The position numbers and the translations under genes were made by a program. Of a stretch of DNA of 21,502 bases, positions 9,382 through 16,923 are shown piece after piece. Positions within the stretch are counted from its first letter, which is position 1; each line of letters opens with the position of its first letter. Origin of the DNA: Symbiodinium natans (lineage: Eukaryota > Sar > Dinophyceae > Suessiales > Symbiodiniaceae); NCBI GenBank assembly GCA_905221605.1, contig CAJNDS010001360.1, positions 1 to 21,502 on the forward strand. The letters run 5' to 3'. The notes below the pieces were generated by a model. The model searched no databases. It was not told the DNA's origin and worked only from the letters and a program-made list of their open reading frames with translations.

Positions 9382-9663
9382 TCAAGGGCGCTTGAGCCCT
9401 TTTTGCAACTGCTCGTCGTGCCTGCTGGAAACCCCAGGACACGGGAATGTATCCTGATAAATCTGTGGCCTGACCGGCAGCAGGCAGCCCATCTCTTCCG
9501 TGATACTCAGTGGTAAGCTAGGAATCTCCATTTCAAGGGTGCATGAGAACGAACGAAGGGTGCAGGGTGACAAACAGGGTTGCACACGTCCAGACAAAAT
9601 GTGGGCAGCCGCCCTTGTGTGAAAGTCAAGGTGTCCCCCTACTGTGCAACCCCCCGCCACCAA
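9382..9663 (-). CDS. Hypothetical open frame resembling its downstream neighbour
   Basis: A 93-codon frame. Residues 53-58 (S-I-T-E-E-M) and 75-85 (C-P-G-V-S-S-R-H-D-E-Q) echo the neighbouring minus frame at 8935-9327. At nucleotide level, plus-strand 9388-9426 and 8999-9037 share a TTG..TTCGTGGTGTCTG-like pattern at roughly two thirds identity by eye. No known domain is recognised and the N-terminal half is cysteine-rich without a pattern I can name. This is either a decayed tandem duplicate or chance. Confidence 0.18.
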   Translation of the reverse strand: MVAGGCTVGGHLDFHTRAAAHILSGRVQPCLSPCTLRSFSCTLEMEIPSLPLSITEEMGCLLPVRPQIYQDTFPCPGVSSRHDEQLQKGLKRP

Positions 9664-9740
9664 TCCCTTGCGCGGCTCCCCCCCACTGCTCCGCAGCTCA
9701 GAGCTGAACTAGTCAGGCCTCCTGCCTCTGCGTCTCCTGC

Positions 9741-9776
9741 CACTGCGCGCACTGCGCACACTGCGCACACTGCGCA
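9741..9776 (+). repeat. 9-bp tandem repeat CACTGCGCA
   Basis: There are four consecutive units, the first with one change (CACTGCGCG). The period is a multiple of three, giving T-A-H tripeptides in one plus frame. An imperfect TGCATCCTCGGC pair follows at about 9813-9844. Confidence 0.9.
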
Positions 9777-10288
9777 CCTACATGCTGACACTCGGCCTGC
9801 CCCCTTGCCCGCTGCATCCTCGGCATCTGCCGTGCATCCTCGGCTCCATCTGTTTTGGCACCCTGCACCTTAAGCGCGGCAGCCCTCAGCGTCGATAGCG
9901 TCGAACCTTTACTCACCGCGGCTGTGGACCAAGAGACAATGAGGTGTTAACCGTTCTGTGTTCGGGCTCTGTGCAAGCCAGCTTTAAGTGCGTCTTTGTC
10001 TCGGTGTCGCCTTCGCATATGCCTTCGCTGATCCCGTGCGGTGCTCTTTTTCTCGCTAACCTGACCAAGGTTCGTGAACCAGCTGCTGCGTGCTGCGTTC
10101 AGCAAGGTCACTTGATCCATTCCGCAAGTGGCACTGGCTCTTTCTATGGCTCTGGCTCAGCCTCCTGAGGTTTCGCTACAATCTCCGTACTCTTGTTGGA
10201 CAGCTTTGCTGCCTTTAGATGAGGGTGCAAACTGCTTTGCGGCCATCTTCTACATAAAATGTCTTCCAGCATTACGACGAAATTCTTG
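9777..10288. other. Gene-free stretch
   Basis: No gene recognised and no long repeats other than the TGCATCCTCGGC pair. Confidence 0.5.
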
Positions 10289-10308
10289 AAGCATGCTGCA
10301 GCATGCTT
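10289..10308. repeat. 20-bp perfect palindrome
   Basis: AAGCATGCTG is followed immediately by its exact reverse complement CAGCATGCTT with no spacer. By simple expectation a perfect 20-bp palindrome should occur about once in a million bases of random sequence. It could be a dimeric protein-binding site or a cruciform-prone site. No gene start is evident beside it. Confidence 0.85.
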
Positions 10309-10450
10309 GTTTGGCAAGGACGAAAGCTCCCATGCTTTGCGATGTTCCCATCACTGGCTGTCCAGCGATCCGAGTTGCAAGGATTTCCTGAGTTCGCTCG
10401 TAGCCAAGAGGACTCGGCGCGGGCCGACGAGCATCGCTCCGTTCCAGACC

Positions 10451-10584
10451 AAAGAGAAGGAGCCAGCCGACAGATCGCCCAAAATTTGTGAAGCATTTGC
10501 TGCGCATTTGTGTCCGAAGCATGTTCACGTGATGCATTCCGCTCTTGGCATTCATTTGAGTATCTGCCATGGTTCTGCATTGGC
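10451..10584 (+). repeat. Diverged repeat family, copy E
   Basis: The purine segment AAAGAGAAGGAGCCAGCCGAC is followed by CCCAAAATTTGTGAAGCATTTG and then by CTTGGCATTCATTTGAG and GCCATGGTTCTGCATTGG. In one frame it reads R-R-S-Q-P-T-D-R-P-K-F-V-K-H-L, and in another I-H-L-S-I-C-H-G-S-A-L. The two halves are therefore separated by at least one frameshift relative to copy D. Confidence 0.6.
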
Positions 10585-10730
10585 TTCGAATCCATTTCAT
10601 TAGCCCGCTTGAAGCATTCATTGTTGCATTAAGTGCCAGGGCCCCATGATGGATCCAACACATGCAAAAGCTCAGTCTTTCAATGCGAGCTCACGACCAT
10701 TCAGGGTTTGGCGCAGAGTGATAAGGGCAC

Positions 10731-10830
10731 AGTTGCAAAGCAAAGAGACGGAGGGAGCCTACGGAACGCCCAAGGTTTGCAAACAACAATGTGCCAATAG
10801 CATGAATTTTGCGGAGTTGCGGTGGATGGG
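10731..10830 (+). repeat. Diverged repeat family, copy F (short)
   Basis: AGTTGCAAAGCAAAGAGACG leads into GGAGGGAGCCTACGGAACGCCC and AAGGTTTGCAAACAACAATG, with a decayed end GAGTTGCGGTGGATGG. One frame reads R-R-R-E-P-T-E-R-P-R-F-A, matching the R-R-S-Q-P-T-D-R-P-K-F of copy E. Confidence 0.55.
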
Positions 10831-11402
10831 AAAGGAAGACAGGAGCTCGAGGAAAACAATGCTGATCTGTTTTTGATGCTCTTCGAGACCGATTCAATAC
10901 TGAGACCTCTAAATTCCATTTCTAATGGCAGTTGGGGATGCATGCTTACTTGGTTTCCAGGCTGCTTGGTTTGTAGGCTTTCAAATTTTTCAGGATGTGA
11001 GCCTAAAGCCCACAACCCATTCACCATTCGGGCTTGAGGGTGCTACCCCAAACCCTAAACCCGAGCCGCGGTGGGCACTTTTTGCGCGTGCGCCACCGTC
11101 AGCGCGAAAGTGGGTTTTACAGAAACACCAGCCTACAGTGGATGGGCAGATGGCTAGATGGGTTTTCTTGAGAAAGCCTTTGATGGGTACGTCCCACATT
11201 AAGATCCAGCACCGCAGTATCATATAGCTCCCCCTGACCCAAGCATCCCATTTGCTCCGCATTTCTGCGCCCGACGCACGCGAAGGCCTGACCTTTGCAA
11301 CATGAAGGCCTAGGCAGCGAGAATCAAGTGGAGAGCGGGGCAATTGTTTTTTCAAGTGTCGAAGGAGTCAGAAGCCCGATCAAGGCAGTCCCAACGCAGG
11401 CT
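10831..11402. other. Gene-free stretch
   Basis: No gene recognised. A 121-codon minus frame (10990-11355) spans a telomere-like motif at 11047-11062 and is unlikely to be real. Confidence 0.5.
11047..11062 (-). repeat. Short telomere-like motif
   Basis: CCCAAACCCTAAACCC is two to three units of CCCTAAA with one change. Confidence 0.75.
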
Positions 11403-11441
11403 CTAAACCCTCTACACCCTAGAGGCCCTAAACCCTAAACC
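11403..11441 (-). repeat. Interstitial telomere-like block
   Basis: CTAAACCC, CTACACCCTAGAGG and CCCTAAACCCTAAACC follow one another. This is a degenerate CCCTAAA array with two exact units at its end. Confidence 0.8.
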
Positions 11442-12322
11442 ATGCCAGGGAATCCTGGCTGCCAGCCTTCCGACGTAGGGTCCGAAGTCCCCGTTGAAAA
11501 AACCGAAAGTTGGCAAGTGCAAATGCCGTAGGTTCGCGCCAATCTGCCTTCTTCGTGCGTTAGCCCCCTGGATCGTGGTGCAGCGTGCCCTGCACTGACC
11601 ATCTAAAGTCAGACTTAAGCCGATCAGGATGGCAAACAGACTCCGGCAACCTTCGCCGAACTTCGTCTTGGCCTGTGGGTGTTCCAGGGCCTGCCCGGGC
11701 TTCCTGCTCATCTCCCCCATTCCTGAGACGTGCGCATCCCTTATCAAGCAAGAGCCACTGGTGGGCCTTGCCTTGCCTTCGTCATCCTTTCATAGGACTT
11801 GATGTAGTGCACAAGCTCCTATGACGCTCAACCCATTTGTGCCACCAAGGATCTCCAACTCTCAAGACAACCTCTATCTTCTCAGCGGAGACCCCTGCTG
11901 TCAGGATGGAACTTCCCACATACTGACCTGTGACACTCCAGCTGTGTCATAGGGACATAGATGGTCGGAATCGCTGGGGTTCTGCCTGAAGAATCAGCGA
12001 GTTAAAGAGTTTAGAAGGGTTGGTTCCGGTTTAGGGATCGTGTTTAGGGATCTGTGCGGCAACTCGAGCTGCCGCTGCGGGGCCAACTTGGCGCAGGGTA
12101 GCTGGGATTGCGCAAGCATGGACCAAACAAATGGAGCATGCCAACGAGCGTTGGCTTTATGCTTTCTGCTAACCCGACGCATTCAGGTGTCGACGCTTTG
12201 CTGCTCGCATTAAAATCATTCAAGTCGGCAAATGTGGATTTGCCGTGGGTTTGCATCTGAGCCCGCATTGCATCAGCCATGAGGCGTCAGGATTTCTAGG
12301 TGTTCAAGCTTCCAAACTCGAA
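11442..12322. other. Gene-free stretch
   Basis: No gene recognised. Two spaced TTTAGGGAT motifs occur at about 12030-12051 (telomere-like, plus orientation). Confidence 0.5.
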
Positions 12323-12344
12323 GCTGCAAGCTTGCTGCAAGCTT
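12323..12344 (+). repeat. 11-bp tandem duplication GCTGCAAGCTT
   Basis: Two exact adjacent copies. Each contains the palindrome AAGCTT. Confidence 0.9.
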
Positions 12345-12440
12345 GTACAGCATCGGTAAAAGTCGCTAGACTCCTTGGAGAGACCCCAAGTCACCTAAGT
12401 GGGCGCACGAAAGCAGCGATGTCCATTGCTTCCATCTCAA

Positions 12441-12610
12441 CAGTGTTTGTCCAATATGTCCATTATGCCACCGGGCGGCGCAGGCTCATGGGCATGGCGC
12501 GGTTGCAGAGCGCACAAAGTGCACAGTGTTTGTCCAAGTTAATGGGGGGTCATACCGGAGGGTTCCGCTCGAGGATGGGCATGGCAGTGCTGCAAAGCAA
12601 AGAAATGGAA
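12441..12610 (+). repeat. Two-copy 83-87-bp tandem duplication
   Basis: CAGTGTTTGTCCAA occurs at 12441 and 12524. ATGGGCATGGC occurs at 12488 and 12575, and GGTTGCAGAGC / GTGCTGCAAAGC follow each. The second copy ends in GCAAAGCAAAGAAATGG, resembling the purine segment of the diverged repeat family at 10731. A 143-codon plus frame (12245-12676) crosses the whole block and gains its length from it. Confidence 0.75.
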
Positions 12611-13244
12611 AGAGACACCGACCGAGCAGCGCGCAAGGTCAAGCCAAGCATTGAGAGCAGAGACGATGCGCCTTGAGCGCTACGTCGACTTGGGCAAAGC
12701 GGCCTTGCATCACCAGGCGCGCATTTGCCAACAGATCCCGACCTAAATCGTCCATTCGGCTACAGCAATGGTTGCCAAAGAAGTGTGGAGGGCCTGGATC
12801 TCGCACTTCACGTCAGGTCTTGGCATGAGTTGACCTTCGGAAGTACTTGTGCGGACTTCGATCTTTGGCATCTTTTGCGCGTGAGTCGAAAAATGATGTG
12901 CTGAAGCAGGGAGGAGAAACCCGTAGTGAGCTTCTCCGTGCGGTTTATTGGGCTGAAGGCATATCAAGGCATGACGGTTCGGCTATGCAATACACAAACT
13001 TGATGTTGACGAAAAGTAATGAAGGTCTTCGTGCATTCCATGAGCTTCAGATTTTGACAGATGTTAGTTTTGAAGCCCCCATCACACCGTAGCAGACGGC
13101 GTCCTGCAGGCGAAAGGCAGCACGGAAGAGAAATCACAAAGGGAGACAACCGGGTCGACACTGAGGGCTTCAGCTTGATTTCGGAGCTTAAGGGAAACGC
13201 AACCAAATTATTTTATTTCGAACATCCCCACCTTAAGGATTTGG
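12611..13244. other. Gene-free stretch
   Basis: No gene recognised. A small hairpin GGAGAA / TTCTCC (12913-12918 and 12932-12937) is present. Confidence 0.5.
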
Positions 13245-13345
13245 GGGTTGGGCACTCAGGGAGTCTCTGGGGTTGGGCACTCCAGGGAGACTCTGGGGTT
13301 GGGCACTCCAGGAGTCTCCGGGTTGGGCCTCCAGGGAGACTCTAG
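13245..13345 (+). repeat. ~25-bp minisatellite, four units
   Basis: Units start with GGGTTGGGC at 13245, 13270, 13296 and 13320 and continue as ACTCCAGGGAGACTCTGG with indels, giving periods of 25, 26 and 24 bp. Confidence 0.92.
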
Positions 13346-13580
13346 GAGTAGACCGGCGAACTTCCACGACCCCATCTACACGCCGGCCACGAACTACACA
13401 CTGAGTGCGAGCAGCAACACCAGCCAACCGGCGAAATGAACCGGGGAGCAAACAGTTTAGGCCCCAGTGAAACTGACTGGGGGCCAACAACACACAAGCT
13501 CAAACGCGGCCCTGTGACTCGAACTTGAAGCGCCTGGCTGTCGTGGCCGGGGGCCTCCCTCAGGGGGATGCTGTAAGCGT

Positions 13581-13589
13581 GGAGGAGGA

Positions 13590-13633
<44 letters not shown>

Positions 13634-13729
13634 GAGAGAGAGAGAGAGAGGGAAGGAGGGAGAGAGAGGGAGGGAGGGAGGGAGAGAGAGGGGGAGAGAG
13701 GGAGAGAGAGAGAGCGCGAGAAAGGGAGG
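13581..13729 (+). repeat. Long homopurine microsatellite, (GAA)n then (GA)n/(GGGA)n
   Basis: Positions 13581-13714 contain no pyrimidine on the plus strand. They run from GGA units into AAG trinucleotides, then AG dinucleotides, then GGGA tetranucleotides. CGCGAGAAAGGGAGG closes the tract. The minus strand gives poly-Ser/Leu frames and the plus strand poly-Lys/Glu/Arg, both artefacts. The tract can form triplex DNA. Confidence 0.95.
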
Positions 13730-15074
13730 TGTGTGTATGGGAGAGTGAACAGTGTCAACGGTCGGCTGTTGACCCACAAGCGCAGCTGCACCTGGACTGC
13801 TGCTGAGATTCGTTGCCAGGCGTGTGATCTTGAAGCTTGGCGTTAGCATTGACAGCTTGGCCGTCGTTGGTCGACTTCGGGCCGTCCGGAAGGGTCTGGA
13901 AAATCGAGCGTCGCGCAACGAAGCAGGGAACATCATGTCAGCCACTGACCAGAAAGTCAGCGCCTACTCCTTGCTGATTGTACCTCTGAGATGCCAAGCA
14001 TGCCGTCCTGCCCAATGAATGGAGCAATTCAAGAACCGTCAGTTCCCCCTAGAAGCCCTGGCCTGAAACCACCCTGAACTCCAAGCCCCCAAAGTCCTTG
14101 ATTCTCAACCCCCTCACTCCTGTACCTCCTTAAGTGAACCCTGTGCTTCTACACGGCGGTACTCGAGAAGCCGGAGACCACCGCCCGCCTGGCTCAGTTT
14201 GCTTTCCTTTCAGATGCGGCTTCCGAAAATTGAGGGGTGCCCTCCCTGGAATCCTTACAACAAAGGTTGTATCAGAGTATAGGGTACCCTTATGCATGGG
14301 ATCAGTTCTCTAATGTTTTGTTGTTTGGGAGTGCAGATGATGCAAGGGGTGCCATGTTGCAAACAGAGACCGTTGTTTAGAGGACTGGCCATTTCTGAAG
14401 CTACTTAAGCCTCCGTATAAGGAATCCGAAATTCCCGAGTTCAGAGGGAGTTTAGAGCGGGGAAACATGTTGCGTGTGGATCTTACAGTCACAGCTGCGG
14501 CATATGTACATATGTGAACAATATCAAGCAATACTTCACAACAAGCAAACGTAGCTCTTGCAGCTAATGCTGCATAAGCCTGAACTCCGGTGACGAGGGC
14601 AATCCATCGCAAATCCTGAAACCGCTGGAAGTAAGCCGGAAACCCAGCGTTCAGCAGCTTCAGCAGGCTGCCCCCGGCACTTGTCCTCGAAAAAAATTGC
14701 AAGCCCTGGCTTGCGCAGTTTGGAGATGGCAGGTTGCAGCCAAGGGCCCCTCGATGCTGGGGCTAGGATGCAGGCTTCAAGAAACGCTGCGCACGATCAT
14801 CAGATCTGAGCTAGCAAACCCACTGAGAGCACTTCTTTCCGAATGTAAGTAGTTCCGAAAACGACATCTTTTGATGTTCAAAGCCACGAACCCAAAACCT
14901 TGAAGTCCCAAAGCCAAAGTTCTCCAGCACTGAAGCACATGGCTCAGACTGGGGCTGCGGCCGCCTTGAAGTCTTGAGTTTTGTTGGGGTCTTTATTGGG
15001 CTTTATTGGGTTGTTGGGCTCGGGTTGAGCTTCTCGGTTTATGGGTGTGGGGGGTGGGGTGTGTATACTACATA
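13730..15074. other. Gene-free stretch
   Basis: No gene recognised. A 130-codon minus frame (14310-14702) has hydrophobic residues in its first half but no domain I know. Positions 14045-14135 are a C-rich, loosely CCCTGAA-like patch. A 14-bp palindrome sits at 14501-14514. Confidence 0.5.
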
Positions 15075-15110
15075 GTGGTGATGGTGATGATGATGGTGAT
15101 GATGATGATG
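15075..15110 (+). repeat. GAT/GGT trinucleotide microsatellite
   Basis: GTGGTGATGGTG and GATGATGATGGTG units run for 36 bp. Confidence 0.93.
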
Positions 15111-15517
15111 TTGACAAATCCGGGTCTCCGGGGCTTCAGGTTTAGGGGGTCAGGGATGCAGGAGGTCAGTAGTCATATGATGACACACACACAAACACAT
15201 GCGCAGAGACAACATCCACTTTTGCAGAAGTTTCAGAGTACCCGTGCATATGACACAGTTGACATCAAAGCATGCTGGAAGATGCACAACACCTCTGTGG
15301 GACCTCTGCAGTTTTGAGCCTGGGAGGGGTGACTAGGACACGCTTTCTGGACCAAGGTGAGCATTTTGGACCTTCAGGTCAGAATTCCCGGATATTGGGT
15401 GGCAGATTGCAGGATTTAAGCAGCATCCATGAGCTTGAGAGGCATGAAGGGTTCTGGGGTAGGTCTGAGGGATCTGCGGGGTTTTAACGAAACCCGAACG
15501 TGCAAGAATTTCAGCAT
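15111..15517. other. Gene-free stretch
   Basis: No gene recognised. A GGTTTAGGGGGTCAGGG telomere-like motif lies at about 15139-15155. Confidence 0.5.
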
Positions 15518-15590
15518 CTCGTCGTCGTCATCATCATCCGCATCGTCCCGAGCATCCGCATCATGCTCGCCGTCATCGTCTCCACCATCT
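15518..15590. repeat. Imperfect TCR/YGA trinucleotide repeat
   Basis: TCGTCGTCGTCATCATCATC continues as interrupted CCGCATCGTC-type triplets. The plus frame (15429-15737) gives a Ser-rich stretch. The minus strand gives an Asp-rich stretch, open from a stop near 15606 to a TAA near 15423. Interruptions by non-synonymous triplets are frequent. Either strand could contain a low-complexity exon, but nothing else supports a gene. Confidence 0.6.
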
Positions 15591-16089
15591 TTTTCGAACC
15601 ATCAAGCTTGGCAGCGACTCCGAGGATGCTGGGGGGCGCCATCTTCTACAGGTCCAGCGCCCCGCAATGGAAGGGTGGAGGGGCTTCATCGGAATGCCTT
15701 CCGTCGTTGCAGTGATGGTGAGCCGTTAAAGGTGTGACAGTATGTGGCAGTTGTCATCGTAGTAGGTGGTGGTAGACGTTGTCTCGGTCGTTCATGCAAG
15801 CTTTCATCTTCTTCGCATCGCCGAATCATCTGTTGCCATCATAGTAGCAGAGGCAGTTGCCAGTCCGGGCGATTTGTGTGGATGCGGATGCAAGCAAGGA
15901 AACCGCGGGTGGCGAATAGGTCCTGCAACGCCTGCGACTTGAATCGGGGGTTGCAGGTATCCAGAAAAGCACAAATTATTAGATTGGATGCGAATCCTGT
16001 CAGAATTTGTGAAGGCCTGTGACGATCAAGCTGATAGGCTCAAGGGTGCCAAGGAAAGCGAACTCTCGGGGGAGCCAACAAGGGCGCCA
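15591..16089. other. Region upstream of the Calx-beta frame
   Basis: No separate gene. TTGCAG|G at 15951-15957 could be a splice acceptor: the downstream frame has been open since the TGA at 15940-15942. An earlier in-frame ATG is at 15988. The 34 residues between it and the chosen start are polar and charged. Confidence 0.45.
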
Positions 16090-16638
16090 ATGCAGCGCCT
16101 CGTCGGACTGGTGCTCCCCTCTGTGCTGTTCCTAGCATCCCTGGTGCTTTCCGAGCACGGCCAAAGTGCCAGCCCAAGTGTGCCTGATGTTTGTGATGAG
16201 GCCCCTTTGCTACAGGCCTCAGTCGATGACCTGAAAAGAACCAGGACATCCAGTGAGGGCAACTGCTCTATGACCTTGGCCGGTTCGGAGATTTACGTTC
16301 TTCGTGCTGTCGGGTTTGCTCGAATAGAAATCATCAGGGATGGCGACATTGACTCTGGCACTGTGACCGTCTTGTACGAAACACACGATGGCACTGCAAA
16401 GAACTGGGTTGACTACGTACAGCAGTGGGGCGAGCTCAACTTTTCCCCGGGTGGTCGCTCAGCGCATGTGGACATAAATCTGTACGGACCTGTGACCATG
16501 AACGAAACGGTCCCCAAGTTCTTCTACTTCCATCTGACGAAGGCTGTCTGTGGCAGCTGCACTGTGTCCCTTGGTAAGTACACAGAAGCCAAAGTGTTCA
16601 TTCTGCACAATGAGGGAGCCAATGGAGCTCAAGGTTGA
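16090..16638 (+). CDS. Secreted single Calx-beta domain protein
   Basis: A 182-residue protein and the only convincing gene in the window. The start at 16090 is chosen because it gives a classic signal peptide: M-Q-R, then hydrophobic residues 4-20, then S-E-H-G-Q-S-A with likely cleavage after A27. An in-frame ATG at 15988 would add 34 polar residues and turn the segment into a membrane anchor. Residues 66-174 fit the Calx-beta fold pattern: I-R-D-G-D followed by G-T-V-T-V-L-Y-E-T (82-98), D-G-T-A (100-103), D-Y (108-109), G-E-L-N-F-S-P-G-G (114-122), and a closing A-K-V-F-I-L strand (167-172). Known Calx-beta domains bind Ca2+ in Na/Ca exchangers or act in adhesion proteins. Here the usual acidic pair after the F-S-P-G strand is Y-G, and the terminal acidic cluster is H-N-E, so calcium binding may be weak or lost. 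C154-G-S-C157 may form a disulfide, with C35 and C59 also present. It could be one exon of a longer gene, because CAAG|GTTGA precedes the stop. Confidence 0.72.
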   Translation: MQRLVGLVLPSVLFLASLVLSEHGQSASPSVPDVCDEAPLLQASVDDLKRTRTSSEGNCSMTLAGSEIYVLRAVGFARIEIIRDGDIDSGTVTVLYETHDGTAKNWVDYVQQWGELNFSPGGRSAHVDINLYGPVTMNETVPKFFYFHLTKAVCGSCTVSLGKYTEAKVFILHNEGANGAQG

Positions 16639-16887
16639 AGCTCGCAGAACACAAGGCAGAGCCTAAAATAGGAATCAATGCACAGAGCAGGTGGGCGCTC
16701 GTGTAGCCTTTTAGCCAACCTGCTATCGGAAGTTGATTCCTGGGCTGATGCAGTTGCCAACTCGTGACAAAACAAGATCCTGAGGTTTAGAAAGAACTCG
16801 GGATCTTCTGATGAGTTGAGGATTGAAGTAGGGCATAGCCGAATGTCCATTCATTCGGCCCGTTTCCTCCCGACATGCACACAACAG
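16639..16887. other. Downstream flank of the Calx-beta frame
   Basis: No gene or polyadenylation signal recognised. Possible spliced downstream exons could not be identified by eye. Confidence 0.45.
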
Positions 16888-16923
16888 TTCCCTGTAAAAC
16901 GTGTGTTCCCTGTAAAACGTGTG
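16888..16923 (+). repeat. 18-bp exact tandem duplication
   Basis: TTCCCTGTAAAACGTGTG occurs twice in direct succession with no mismatch, suggesting a recent duplication. Confidence 0.95.

Noticed and set aside
12913-12937. Hairpin plus CCGTGCGGTTT, vaguely like a group II intron segment
   Set aside because: The stem is only 6 bp and none of the catalytic domain V features was found nearby.
13342-13945. Ser/Leu-rich minus frames and Lys/Glu-rich plus frame
   Set aside because: They are artefacts of the homopurine microsatellite.
14501-14514. CATATGTACATATG, 14-bp palindrome
   Set aside because: About one such palindrome is expected by chance in a window of this length.
16037-16044. GGCTCAAG, the 3' end of the dinoflagellate spliced leader, 46 bp before the Calx-beta start
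   Set aside because: The same 8-mer occurs at 17299, at about 21455 and on the minus strand near 9389, so it is not informative.
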